In this document: positions 10,080 through 23,000 of the stretch, in pieces
How the letters are laid out: each line of letters begins with the position of its first letter
How positions within the stretch are numbered: position 1 is the first letter of the stretch
Assembly: GCA_000708835.1 (NCBI GenBank)
Contig: DF236995.1
Coordinates: 1-64,000 of the forward strand
Reading direction: 5' to 3'
Length of the DNA stretch: 64,000 nt
From: Klebsormidium nitens
Lineage: Eukaryota > Streptophyta > Klebsormidiophyceae > Klebsormidiales > Klebsormidiaceae
The notes under the pieces: model-generated
The model's database searches: none
What the model saw: only the letters and a program-made list of their open reading frames with translations
What the model was told of the DNA's origin: nothing
Position numbers and translations under genes: made by a program

Positions 10080-13000
10080 ATGGAAAGTCAGGCGGTACGC
10101 TGTGGCCAGGGAAGTTTCTTGCAACCTGGATCTGTCCCTGTCAGAACATGGGCTCCTGAGGAATCAACTTCAAGCACTTGTTCATACAGAGCACTCCCAG
10201 GCAGGCTGTTCACTAAAAAATGGGACCAACGTGGGCAGCAGAAAAGATTAGCTGGCGCGGTGCATGCATACAGCTGTCGTGCGCATAGATCTAAAGGGGC
10301 AGCTTCTGATGGGAATGTATTTGTAGCATTGGGTCGCCAATCCGGATCCGAAAAGAGGAATGCGGGGAAGATTGCAAAGAGTTCCAGGAGGATTTTGACA
10401 GGGAAGGCTGCCAAGAAGGATGCTGGGGCTGTTTTGGAGGATGTGAAGGAAGAAGCCAAAGGTGGGGATCTTATCTATTGCATGCTTCATTTCTCATGTG
10501 ATGAGACTTCGATCCTCGGTCACCTTCAAAGATGGCCATTCCCAGCCCAGCAAGATTCCTGAAAAGGAATTTCCAAGAGGAGGAACTTTTTCAACAGCTA
10601 GGCAGTTGCTTCCCTTCCGGGATGCTTCAATGTCAATGCGAAGCTGTCCATCTTGGGAAGAGCTGCACTCACTCTCCCCATGCTGTAGGTGCAAAACCTC
10701 TCAGAATGGCGAGTCTCTAGGTTTAGGCTTCTTCTGCATGTGCATTGCAGAGTCAAGTTGTCAGACTGCGGGCAGCCACAGATTCTTCCCCAAGCATGCA
10801 TAAGGTTCTCAACGTGGGAAATCCATCTTGATGGGGTGCTAAGTGTGCAAGCAGCTTCAGTTTGCAGTTATGGATCGAGCACAACATCAATGACTGCACA
10901 GCTCACTGCGAGAAAAGAGAACCAAACATTGAGGCACGCTAGCAAAAGCGCGAAAACCCTAAAGCCCCTAAGTGGTAATTGTCGCCCCTAAGTGGTACTT
11001 GTCTTCGCAACTTGAGTGGCTACCCACTTGAAGCCTTACCTAACTCATGAGAAACAGGTGCTCTATAAAGTCCCACAATGTAAGTCAAACCAAGATGTTA
11101 AGTCAAGCCCTTAACCACTGCTAGATTGCTGTAGTTGATGTAGGAAGTGAACGTGGTACATGCGCAGGTGCCGCTCAATCTGCAAAGGAGGAGCTGAGCA
11201 AAGCCACCAACGGAACAGTTCAGAACGGTGCGCCGCAAGATGAGGATGACAGTCCCGACTGGCGCCGCGTTTTGCCACATGTCATCACGGCGGCGTTTGC
11301 AAACTTTTGCTTTGGTTACCACATTGGGTGAGTATAACAGACAACAGATCTGGGGCGGGGGAACTTTCTTAGGAGGAATCAATGTGCGCCTGTGCAAGAA
11401 TGTTCTGGGAAAACATTTGTAAAGATGCCTTTTGAGAGTATCTCATGGAGTCAGAGATCGTTGAGTGACTTTCCGGATACGAAAGAATGTGCAAACTGGT
11501 TCAGTAAGGAATTACGAGAGTCCTACAGCATTTGGGGCCGAGAGTACCCCAATAGCAGACAATCCCCTCTCAAACCAAGTTTGGACAGAACCGACACAGT
11601 GGTGAGAGGATTTTCCAGTGCTTCGTGCAAACATTCTTTCACACGTGCTTTGTAACCTGTGCAGGGCATTGAACGGACCTTTGGAGCAAATTGCCGCAGA
11701 CTTGGGCTTCGCGGGCGACACCATCACGCAAGGTCAGACTTACTAAGTTCTGAATTCACGTCTCAAGTTCACTAAGTTTCGAAATCCTCGATTTTATGAT
11801 TTGGTTTCTTGCCAAGATTCTGAAGCCCCGGGTTTGGGTATATTGTTGCACCCAACAGTCTTCATGCGTTCCAGGTTTTTACACTCGATCCAGCTACCAT
11901 GTATCACTCAACCAGTCCCGAACTTTCAGGCTCATAGTTCCAAACACTGCATCACTGTCGCAGTTGGAGTTTTTCAATCTTCTTGACAAGTTCACAATGT
12001 CGAGTGTGAAAGTCAAAAACTCAAAACCCGGGTTACTGTCACAGAATTTGACCTCAGTCATCTGCCCTTCGCAGGGATCTACTTCAGTCTTGATAACTCT
12101 TGAGGGCTTCAACCAAAATGTATAAAGCCACATTGGTGTATCGTTTGGTGTTGTCCATGCTTGACGATAGCAATCCGCCCCCCCCTTTCCTCCCCAAGAA
12201 TAATACAGCGTCCCCACATTCATCAACCTTGACAATTTACTTGCTGTAAAACTCACTGAATTTCTTTGCTTGCCCGCCCAGGTGTGGTCGTCAGCACTTT
12301 CCTCATCGGCGCATTCATTGGGAGCGTCGTCGGAGGCCCTCTCTCCGACAGCCTCGGTCGGCGGCGCACGTTCCAGCTCGATGCGATTCCCCTCATTTTG
12401 GGACCGGCTTTGATGGCCCTTTCAAACGACGTGCCGTCCATTGTGCTGGGCAGGCTGCTCGTGGGTATTGGTGTTGGTGTGAATACGTCCCTAGTGCCAC
12501 TGTACATCTCAGAGGTGAGCCAGGACAGAAGTCGGTGTGAATTGGTGAAACTAAGAGGATTCTTTTTTGATAGTCAAGGCGGGTCGGAAGTGTTTGCACA
12601 GAGGAGCTTTGAAAAGGATACTTCAAGGAGGCTGCAAATGAAGATTGACTGCAGTATGTGGTCGAGAGTGCATCTTTTCAGATCAGAAAGAAAGTCGAAG
12701 GAAAGAAACATTTGTCAGGTTGTTGACTGATTAAATTGGAAGCAATCCGAACCCCTCAAGTACCAAAGTTAATGTTTTATAGAGTCAGCTGAAACCGAGT
12801 GTGAATCAGTCACGTCGAAGCTTGAAGCCAAAATAGCGTTCCGTCGTCTTCGCCATTGAGCAAAATATATCTAAAACGCCCGCTGCATTCCAGATTGCGC
12901 CGACCAAGTACCGCGGCACGCTGGGCAGTCTCTGCCAGATCGGCACATGCATTGGGATCATCACAGTGCTGCTCGTGGGTCTGCCCGCCAAGGAAGTGGA

Positions 13001-16000
13001 CGGCTGGTGGCGCACGATGTTCTGGCTGGGGACCATTCCAGGGTTCATCATCATGGGGGGAATGCAGTTTGCGGCGGAGAGCCCGCGCTGGCTCGGCAAG
13101 GTAAGCTCAGCTTTGAACTTTCGCATGGCGCAAACTGAAGGTCAACTTATGATCTTTCGTATGTTACAATCCGGGTATGATGGCGGACAATGTTTTGGCG
13201 TGGTACCATTCATCATTACGGCGGGATGCAGTTTGCGGCAGAGAGGTCCCGCTGGCTCGGAAAGGTGAGGATGATTCAGGAGCGTTGACATTTCATGTAT
13301 AAGCCTTATCAAGAGCACCGTTACAGGTGCGAGTTGTTTTTGAGTTCTGCCTTCCGGACTTGAGGGTCCAAGGCGCACGATGTTTTGGCCGGGCGCCGTT
13401 CCGAAGTTCACATTTGTTGGCAGATACAACTTGTGGCAAAGAGCCACGTTGGCTTGGAAAGGTGGATGTGATTCTGGATCTGTGAGGTTTTGGGATTCTT
13501 GACATTTGATTTCGAGTCTTCGTTTGCGATACACATATACTCTCCGTAAACTTTGCCTGGGGCAAAACGTGGAGCCACTCTTTCACCGCTGGCTGAACAT
13601 GTTCCTCTTTAGTCGTTGGAAGAACCGCCGTGCATAGAATCCGCCCATGAGCCGCAACTCGACGCAGTCGGCAAGTCTTACAATCGTGAGCTATTTGCCA
13701 AATATCACGGAGCCGCACGGGCTGTCAGCTAACACTTGCTCTTATTGAAGCGCTCAAGTCGTCGTCAATTGTCACGCTTCGTGGAGCGTGATCGAACGTT
13801 GCAAGCAAACCGGAAGCGCGCAACTTACATAATGTCGTTGTGCACAGGTTGGAAAGTGGGACGAAGCCCGGAAGACTTTAACCACTTTGTGGGGCGAGCG
13901 TTTCGTCGACGGCGCCATTGCTGATTTGGAGGCGGTTGCAGAGGCGGAGAAGCTGGAGAAGGACGAGGCCTCGTGGGCGGACATGTGGTCGCCGCGCTAC
14001 AGGAAAGGTGTGGCTCTTCGGGCTCCAACAAGGCCTCTTGAGAAAGGCCTCTTGAGAAAGGCCTCTTTAGAAAGGCCGCTCAAGATTCTTAGGTCCTAGA
14101 AAATGATTGGAATTCTGAACTGCGGTTGAATCATCGTAGTGCCCGGTTCCGTAAGTTTTGCGAAGCACGGTTTGGCAAGTCGGGTGTATTGAATGTTCAA
14201 TGTACATCAAGTGTTTGACGCAGTGAAGTATCAGGTAAGTTGTAAGTCGGCGTCCACATTCACGAGTGCACTTTAGTCGAAATGACAGAAATCACGTTTT
14301 GAACGTTTCGGGCGCCAATGGCTCGGTTTGCTCTGACGCTTCACCCTCAGAAGATGCGCCACTTTGTCCGCCAGGCCCATGGCAGCGTTTGCTTACCGCT
14401 CGTTGGTAAAAGTACAAGCTGTGCTGACGTCAGGAAAAGCACACCCAGACAAGCTCGGTAGTATGTCTTTCCCTATAAGTTGCCTTCCTGAAATAGACAG
14501 CCATTTTGGGAATAAGTTTCTGCTACATCGCGAGGCATTCTCCCTTTGGAAGCTGGACTGGCTCTTCTCCAACCTCTTCCGGCGGACTCACAAACGCGCA
14601 GAATCTGGCGTTCACCAACCGAGACCTGCCCTCCCTGCATTGCTTGCACTTCCCTCATCAATTTTTGTCTCCGTCAATCTTGCAAATCATCTGGTCAACG
14701 GTCGTCTTTTGAGGCTTGTCCGCTGATCATTCCACCTTCTCACTGCTTTTTTTTCACTTTTCTTCGCAGTCGTGGGAATTGGCTCCGTCTTGTTCATCTT
14801 GCAACAATTCGCGGGCATCAACGGCGTGCTCTACTTTTCCTCGACCACGTTTAAGGAGGCGGGGATTGGCTCCGACATGCTCGCGAGCGCGGCCGTCGCC
14901 GCCGCCAACCTCATAGGTAGGGGTTGATCTCCCTGCCATTTACCCCCCCCCCCCCTTTTTCTGTCTGGACTCTGTCATGCTCGCGAGCGCGCCCGTCGCC
15001 GTCGCCGCCGCCAACCTCATAGGTAGGGGTGGATCTTCCTGCGATTTACACCCCCCCCCTTTTTTGTATTGTTCAAGGAGGCGGGGACTGAGTCCAACAT
15101 GCTTTCGAGCGCGGCTGTTGCCTCCGCCAGTCTTACGGTTAGGGGATGCTCTCCCTGTCATTATCGCCCCCCCTTTCGAGTTTACGTTGTTCCCCTGCTT
15201 CGCGCCCATACCGTGGTTTGAGGACCTTCGATCCTCTCCATCGAACTGCTCTTCTCCATTGCCGGGTGTTTTCGACCGGCCACACTCGCGATCCGCGCCG
15301 ACTATTTTCCACTTCAGCCCCCTCCCAGTTTCCGAACCGGTCGATCCCTTCAATCCTACCGCTCTTTCCCTGCGTTTCTCATCCGATCGAAACCGTCGAT
15401 GCCGCTCATCTGACGGCTCTCTTTCCTTTCCAGGCGCTCTCGTTGCTCTGTACGTTATGGACAGAGCGGGCCGTCGGAACCTTTTGATGGGCAGTTACGG
15501 GGGCATGGCCGGCTCCATGCTTTTGCTCACTGCAGCCCTAGCGGTTCCGCAGCTGCACGACTCCGGCATCGGATCCGCTCTTTCCGTCGCCGGAACGCTG
15601 GCCTACGTGTTCACTTTCGCGCTGGGCGCTGGGCCTGTTACGGCGATTCTGCTGCCCGAGATTTTTAACACCAGGATACGCGCCAAGGGGATGGCGGTTA
15701 GCCTGTGCGTGCACTGGGTGAGTGTGACTAGCCTCCGCTTGCCGATCGAGTAGCCCCGCGTGTTATTCTTAACTTTCCTGGTTTCCGCTGACGTTTTTCT
15801 TAAGCCAACGATTCTTCCGGATGCCGAAATCCGGTCGTCAAGTCAAACCGTACTTGATGATCTAGCAACATCCAAATCCGTTGTCCTGAGAGGTTTCGAG
15901 CAAGTGTTGTTCCTTCCGTGCGTGGAACGAAAGCAATCATTGGATCAAGGTGGGTTTTAGAAACACCTTAGTTTGCCGGCTTGGCTGAGTTTTTTCGTCG

Positions 16001-16201
16001 CCGCTTCTGCAGGTTTGCAACTACTCCATCGGCCTGTTTTTCCTAGAGGCCGTGGAGAAGGTCGGAGTCGCTTCAATCTACGCTTTTTTTGCCGCGGTCT
16101 CCCTTGCGTCTGTCGCATATGCGAGCTCCCAGATCCCCGAAACAAAGGGGCGGTCACTCGAGGAAATCGAGAGGGAGCTCTATGGACCGGCGCCGGAATA
16201 G
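10080..16201 (+). CDS. plastidic glucose transporter-like MFS protein, 9 exons
   Basis: This is a sugar-porter of the major facilitator superfamily, closest in motif order to plant plastidic glucose transporters (pGlcT/GLT1), which export starch-derived glucose from the plastid. Exons are 10080-10461, 11168-11327, 11665-11732, 12282-12514, 12894-13100, 13848-14007, 14770-14916, 15434-15717 and 16013-16201. Phase is continuous and the product is 609 residues. Exon 1 (127 residues) is rich in Ser, Arg and Lys with few acids at first, like a plastid transit peptide, and ends in an amphipathic stretch running into exon 2. Sugar-porter hallmarks are FCFGYHIG, SDSLGRRRTFQLDAIPL, GRLLVGIGVGVNTSLVPLYISE, ESPRWLGK, FILQQFAGINGVLYFSS, VMDRAGRRNLL, FNTRIRAKGMAVS and PETKGRSLEEIE. 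About twelve membrane segments are expected. I chose the ATG at 10080 because the codon nine bases upstream is only TTG. Two donor-side junctions are tandemly duplicated. Confidence 0.93.
10964..11003 (+). repeat. 20-base direct repeat, two copies
   Basis: A 20-base word beginning gcccctaagtggta is repeated head to tail at 10964-10983 and 10984-11003, with one base different. It lies in intron 1 of the sugar transporter. Confidence 0.85.
13020..13470 (+). repeat. decayed tandem copies of transporter exon-5 edge
   Basis: The last 90 or so bases of exon 5, encoding the WWRTMFW..ESPRWLGK region and ending in donor gtaagc at 13101, recur twice in the following intron. The recurrences are at about 13180-13290 and 13368-13470. 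Each has an atgttttggc word, a middle part, a cgctggctcggaaaggtgag or cgttggcttggaaaggtgg end, and thus a donor-like gt. Both are frameshifted or diverged, the third copy more than the second. Confidence 0.85.
14029..14084 (+). repeat. 14-base tandem repeat, about four copies
   Basis: The unit aaaggcctcttgag is repeated with slight changes just inside the intron after exon 6 of the sugar transporter. No coding role is apparent. Confidence 0.85.
14835..15160 (+). repeat. three tandem copies of transporter exon-7 donor edge
   Basis: The end of exon 7 (atgctcgcgagcgcggccgt..aacctcatag|gtaggg, donor at 14917) is followed in the intron by two further copies. The copy ending near 15022 is nearly perfect and keeps ctcatag|gtaggggt. 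The copy ending near 15136 is diverged and ends cttacg|gttagggg. A poly-C/poly-T run separates the units. The decoy donors remain good matches to the consensus. Confidence 0.9.
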
Positions 16202-19200
16202 GGACAGACTTTAGACTTCAATTCGTTTGGAGCAGCTTTCAAATGCCCTTCGGACATGTTGCTTGTCCGCACTTTTCCGTTTGGCCGGGCCAGGGGCTTT
16301 GTTCCGGTTGCGAAACGGAAGCCGGAAGTGGCGGGCGGAACGTGGCAGTGGTCGGCAGCGCGCTCGCGATCTGGACGGGGTTGGCTATTGCTAGCAAAGC
16401 TTTGTTGTTGTGAGTCGCTTGAAAGGAGATACCAATCTGCAGTGTACAAAACTGGTAAAGGGTTGATAGACACGCACGCGTAGGAATAAATGGCGCACCC
16501 AATAAGCTAGGTTTCTCCGATTGAACGGTTAGAAAGATTTTGGGCGGAACCCGGAGGCCCCGCCTCATGTGCAGCTTGGCATCGACCGGGCTTGATTGTT
16601 GTTCGTCACACGCGGCACGGGCGTATGTCTCTGCGAGCACCTTTTTAAAATACACAAGATGAGATTGAACAGGCGTGTGCTACGCATTTGCCAATTAAAC
16701 AGTTGGTTGACGCCCTGCGCAGCACCACTTCGGCGCCCGGCCGGCGGTCAGCTGGCATGTCGTGCGCGGCATGCTGTGGTTGATTGGAGAATTAGTTGAT
16801 CCTAAATCAAGCAAGGCAGCCGGAGTCGGACACACACTGAGTAAAGTACCTGGCTTCTGATATTCTGCGGAGTATGTTATCCTACACGTTCAAATATCGA
16901 GTACGGTCCAACAAACTTCAATGTGACCATCAGTGCCGATCTGCATATGTACTCGTGACTTAATATCTATATCGGAAAGCTATTCGAAAGAACCACTGAC
17001 TGATGAAACCATTTACGTTGCATAACTCAGTCATTGGCATGTTTCTCATGCATACCATGTTAATTTGCATGAATGCTTGTACGTTAGCTTACATGTAGGT
17101 TGAGTTAGGCCTTGCACACTAGCTGCTATAGAACAGACTAGCAGCCGCACGTAGCAAGCTAGCTGCGGGGTCAACAAACCATCCCGCCGGTATGGAGTCG
17201 GAGACCGTTTTCCATGCATGGCCATGGTGGCAAAGCCTGGCGTTAATAAATCAGAACTTACCATTGAAGAAACGAACTATAAATGCTGTATATTTCGCTC
17301 AGTGCCCATGTTCACGGTGGCGTGTGGTGCCTAGCCTGAGCAGGCTCACGCGGCAGTATGGAGAACACGCATCACTTGACAATAACCGTCCCCCTATCAA
17401 TCTGGCAATTGAGACAATAGATCATCAGTGCCAGGCCCCCGGCGCGGCCGGCCCGACATGCAGTGAGGCCGCCCCGCTTCGACTCGGAGACTGGCATGAA
17501 TATGATACAAATAGACGTGTCGAATCGACTCGGCAGCTACACTGGCCGCGCATTCAATGAAGCTCGTAGTTTATATATTGACAATCATCATCCAAGCTTG
17601 CAAGTTGTCAACATCTTCAACCCCTTCACATGCCATTGCGTTGCAATGATCGTCTTTTGCCAAGACTAGACTGATCAGTCTTGGTAGGGCCCCCACGATC
17701 TCAAGCAAGCAAGCTGCAGCGTCAACTCATTCACTGATTGTACCCCCGGCGGTCTCACCGGAGCATTGCCCCATGGCTCAGCGTGGCCCAGGGTTTATAA
17801 GAACATGTGACCATCTCAAGTTGCAGGACGGTAGCGGCGGGCTGGCAAGTCGCACACTGCACACCGCCGGCGAGTCGCGGGAGAGCCGGAGCGACGGGGG
17901 AGCTAGCGGGTGGCTAGCGGCGTAACTTGAACAACATGATTCCTACAGTAGTGTCCCCGTAGTGTCGTTGAGCATTGTGTAGCGGGCAATTCTAAATAAT
18001 CCTTACCGCGATGACATTGAATGATGTGTGAACTAGCATCAGGTACGTAGACCGATAGACCATCTGCATTCATGACATATGGAGTGACAGCGGGGAGCTG
18101 ACTCATCGACTCAGTACAGTGTTCAACTGTTCAATGCATCTGCTTCAATCATCTCAATCGTTGGCACTAGTATTGATGTCAAGATGTATATATGTCAGAG
18201 CCCTTGCGACATTGCGAAGCCAGGCTGGATGGCATGGCTGGATAACCTTTTCACATGAGCCGGGCATGAGCCTGGAAGAGTCGCACCTTGCCTGCCTCGC
18301 GGAGATGATATGCCGCCGCTCGAGGTGCACGCCATGCCGACATAATGATATACGGTACAGCCGGGGCCTATCATGCATCAGCTCATCGCTGTCGACCGGC
18401 ACGTGAAGGCGGGGCGGGGGGGCGAGACTGCCATTCTGTGGGAGGGGAACGACGTGGGGCGGGATTGTAAGCTGACGTTCCAGCAGCTACAGGACGAAGT
18501 CTGCCAGGTGTGCTTACCTCGCTTCTTGTAGAAAGACCTGGTGGCATGGCATGGCGGCAAGGCGGCCGCGCTAAACTGTCATGGGCGGCCGCGCTGCTTG
18601 CACGCCGCGCGCAGCTAGAGCTGTCACTGGCACGATCCGCGGCCGGCCGGCGACCGGCCGCGATTGCTGCATGCCGCGGCCGGCCGCAGTTGATTGCGAC
18701 GACGGTATCCTATACGTAGTAGTACGACCCGCAGGGTTTGCAGTGTGCACATGGGAGGGGTTTCAATTTTAATTGCAAATTCAGGATTCATTTCCGGCAA
18801 TCATGAAAGTCCTTACTGTGCCAGCCTGGCCCTTGTCAGTGCCCTTCTGATTGACACGTTTCGTAACATTAATTGTTGCAGGGTAACTTTTCGAGGCTTT
18901 TGACCACATTTCTCGGATCAGCTCGGAAATAGCTAAGTTTAGGAATACTATAAGCGGCAGGTATAATTGAAGCTCCACAGTCTGGGACGGGTGGGGTTAA
19001 AGTGGGGGTTAGGGTGGGTACGGGTGCGGAGCAGGTAGATTGTTGGGTTAGGGTTTTTGTGTTTGTTGGAGCTTATTAAATATGCCTGGCTCTTCATCAT
19101 AAAATTTAAAATATGCATGAATTCGATAATCTACCTAAATTACGGTAGTCCGTCATTTCGGATCGGTGTCGGACTCCGGAGCGGCGGCAATGTGCATTAT

Positions 19201-20034
19201 AGACGTCTGGGGTTCTTGCATTCATGACGTCTACGATGTAGTCATCAATCTGATGGAGGTGCAGTGCTCCCCAATGCAGCGGTTATGGAGCCTGAAGGCT
19301 GAAGTAGCATTGAAGCATACTTACGGCACATTGCCAGCTCGATTAGGCTAGCAGGAATCTGCTTCACAACGTATCCACCAGCTTGGTGGGGTCAGCCCCG
19401 TAGGCCCTGAGCGCAGGTCCAATGTGCGGTGCTTAGAACATCGTCAAATGGCCAATGATCGACATCCGGCAAAAACGCCGCCAATATAGCTTCTCTTATT
19501 GCACATGATCAAAGGTGGGATGAAAAACGCAACGGGCAGGAGATCTGCACCGCCAAAGTGCATTAATCCGTGGAAAGCAGGCGCTCACGCGCACTACGAG
19601 CTAACAGCTTTTTGGTTTGGGCCCTCGGGGCGCAAACAGTCCGCCGCGCCTGTTGAAAGCTCATCTGGTTGAGAAGTCTGGGGCCTGTCGCAGCTGAAGC
19701 CCGTGGGGATCTGGCAGCAAACAGCGCTTCCAGCGAGCTGGCTGATCCAAAGAGTGAAAGAGGCAGCTTTTCGTTGCGCCAGGTCCTTCCTGTCAACCGT
19801 GGCATTGATCTGAGTTTGCGTCATCCTTTGTGACTTGATAGATCTGCTTCCATGGGTATCTTCAGGGCTGCTTGTACGACTCCTAGGGAGCTCCATGAGG
19901 GGCGCACCTTCTGACTTTCACAACAGCCTCATTTGGAAAGAAAACACAGCTTGGCCTTGGTAGCAGCTGAGGAAAAACCCACACCAAGGCTCTTAGCTCT
20001 TTTATAAGACAAAGGCCTTCCGTTCCAGCAACAT
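16202..20034. other. gene-free island
   Basis: I see no supportable gene. Frames are short and overlapping on both strands. The first few hundred bases should hold the 3' end of the transporter transcript. From about 16800 to 19400 composition changes, with frequent catg, tgca and gatc words and GC-rich self-complementary runs such as ggccggcc (about 18640-18690). A G-rich stretch near 18990-19065 resembles degenerate telomere repeats but has only one clear unit. The last 600 bases should contain the promoter of the peroxidase gene. Confidence 0.4.
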
Positions 20035-23000
20035 ATGGCCTTCAGCTTCCAAACAAGTGGTATGTTGCTCCTTCCGCTAGCTGCATTTCTCGCCGCTTGT
20101 TTAGCAAACCCAGGGGCCGCAGTCAGCCCTAACCCAAGCATCCCATCCAACCAATGGATCCCCTCTAAGGGGGGGTGCAGCAAGTATTGCGCCGCTATGA
20201 TGCAAGTCTGCCCCCCATCCCTGTTTCCCCAGGATGGGTTCCAAGCTCTGGCTGACTGCGAGGAAGCATGCCCGCTTTATCTGGTGCGCGGAGACGACGC
20301 TGCCTTATGGGGGGACAGTTTTGAGTGCCGCTTTAACCATGTGGGTTACATCGTAAGTCAGCAGCTGCCAGCGGCGGCTTATTGCCCCCAAGCAGGTGCG
20401 AGCGGAGGTGACACGTGCGTCGGCGGAACAAAGCTGGAAGAGTGAGTGCCCACATATGACAACCTCCTCTTTTCTCATCCCTTCTTTCCAAACACAAATG
20501 GATGCGGTGCACATTTCTCTCTGTTTTTACTTCTGTAAGTTTCAATGCCTTCCTGTGACATCCTACGACGAACGCCTTCTGGTGATATGCTATATTTGCC
20601 TTCAACTGATCGTCTGCGTTGGCCCGTCTCCCGGACGTTTCACTTTAAAGTTTTTCTCATCTGTTTTCCCCCCCTTTCTTTTTTTCCTCCCCTCATCCCT
20701 TGCGGTACTCTGCGGTCAGGACTTCCCTGGTGTCTTAAACGCTGAACTTCTCTGAAACGTTTGTCCTCAAGGAACCTGCATGACATCCGTCGCATCTCCA
20801 AAAACAGACACTGTCAGTAAAAAGACGTTCACCACTGCTGAGTAGATGCACGATTGCTTTAGCTGTGGTGTTTAGAAAGCGAGAACCCCCTTTCACCAGA
20901 TTGTTCAAAGGGAAGACAGATTAGGCAGGAAGGCATGGTGCAGGGCTGTTCCTTTACAGACATGCATGGGGTACCTGATTGCGGGTCCACTTAGTGTTCT
21001 TCCGTGGTTAGCCTCCATTTTTGCTGCAAGTCGTACTTTCAGTCTAGGGTTTTTCTGGAAGGCAGCTGTCATCTCCGTGCCGATTCTTCTGATACGCCCA
21101 CAGTAGGTGATGATCATGTCACATCACAGTCGTTGTCCTTTTTTTGCTTCCCCTTTCCGTTTGAGTATGCCTATGCTCTACCTGCTTTACTGTGGTTATG
21201 CTTCCAACCTGGACTATCCATGCTTGTCACTTTCAAAAAGCAAGGTTTTCAGATACACTTGCCAGATACGCAATTTTTCTAGTCACAACATCCATATTGG
21301 TTGCTATAAGTCTTGTCTGCAAAGCGTTGTGCCTTAACTACCAGACAATCTGATGGTTTCACTTATCTGAGTGCAGTCAAAACAGACTGCCTCACTTTAA
21401 AACGTCCCTTCTCCAGGTTCTTCGAGCTAAAGTCGTTTGGGAAAGCTCAGCTGTGGAATGGAACTCGCTCGCCTCTTGGGAGCCTCCTTACCGGAACCAC
21501 CTACCTAGCAGAGGAGAGGCAGCAACTTCTGTTCAAGAATGTGTTCGACTCATACGAGTTGTATGACGACTTGGTATGTGCGCGGCTGAGCTTGCTACTT
21601 CCAGTGTAATCAAAACCTTCTAGTGCAGCCTCTTGGTAAAAGTCAATCTCTGGTTGAAGTTAAGTCTTGATTGAACGTGATCTATATGACGACGTCCCGG
21701 TACGTGCACAACTGAGCTTGCCACTTTTAAACCGTAATTAGACCTTGTAGTACAGCCTCTGGTGAAGAAGAACCTTGGTAAAAACTAGATTCTTGGTTCA
21801 AGCTATATCTTGGTTGAAAATAACTCTTGATTGATGTGAACCTTGGCTAAGCAGCCGGTGGCTGGTGTGTAGAAACGATGATCTGAGAATCAGAAAGAAT
21901 CAGGTTGTCACTCCTTTTCGGAGCTGCAGTGCCGCTCTTGCACGTCAATCCCGCAGGCGCCTCCACACGAGGCTTGGGTGACGTAAAGATTGAAAATCTG
22001 CATATGGAAAGAATAGAAGAGCGGTCAAAGATGCAGTTTTGGGAATATATTCAGGCCTTCGAGCAGGCACTCTTCGAAGTGATGGACAGAGTGTGGACAC
22101 CTGTCGATACCGTGTCCACTTGCGGATCATACAGACCGGCACGCTCTTCAGATCGTTCCAGGTTCTACAGTTCTGTGTGCCTTGGGTTGGAGCGGGCAGT
22201 CAAACCCCAGCCTCCTTGCCTCTTCGAACCAGCTGACACACTTCTAAATGTTCTCTCCTCTTGGCCTGCATTGCCCAATGACATAACCCGTCTTTCGTTT
22301 CCTTGCCTCAAGCATCCGAACATCAGCTGTTCTCCGTCCGACTTGCGTTACCGCACCGCCGACGGGCGGTGCAACAGCCCCTCCCTCCCGTCCATGGGCA
22401 TGGCCTCTACTCGATTTGGCAAGAACAACCCCCCCGCATTCACACCAGCCTCTTCCTCCGAGCTTCCCCCGGACCTGCTAAACCCCAACCCCTTCCTGGT
22501 CGCCGAGACGCTCCTGAGACGGAACGGCGGATTCCGGCCGGCGGAAGGGCTAAACCTGCTAATCCCGGCCTGGCTCCAGTTCAACAACCACGACTGGTTC
22601 AACCACGGGCGCGACGCGGCCGCGCCGCCGCTGTGCTTACCGATGGGGGCCCTGTCGGACGCGGATCCACTCGGTTCCGCAGCCCGGAACGGCAGCGGAA
22701 CATTGGAACAGGGGGCTGAATGTTTCAACCTTACGCGCACCCAGCAGTCGAGTCGGCCGGGGACTTTTGCCAATACTGTGACGCACTGGTGGGACGCTTC
22801 GCAGCTGTACGGTTCGGACAATCTGACGCAGGGGGGCCTTCGGACGTACGAGGGGGGGGAGATTTGCACAGTGAAGGGGCCGTTTGGAGAGGATCGGCTG
22901 CCGAGGGAGAGCGAAACCGGGTTACCGGTGACCGGGTTTAACGACGACTGGTGGATGGGGCTCAGTTTGATGCACACGCTGTTTGTGAAGGAGCACAACG

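Noticed and set aside
18985-19065. Telomere-like ggttaggg words
   Set aside because: Only one clear unit in a G-rich stretch and no array, so not an interstitial telomere by this evidence.
21905-22312. Upstream extension of peroxidase exon 3, open for 136 codons
   Set aside because: The text there is not peroxidase-like, and a pyrimidine-rich acceptor at 22312 joins exon 2 in phase right before the conserved block. Kept as an alternative in the gene entry.
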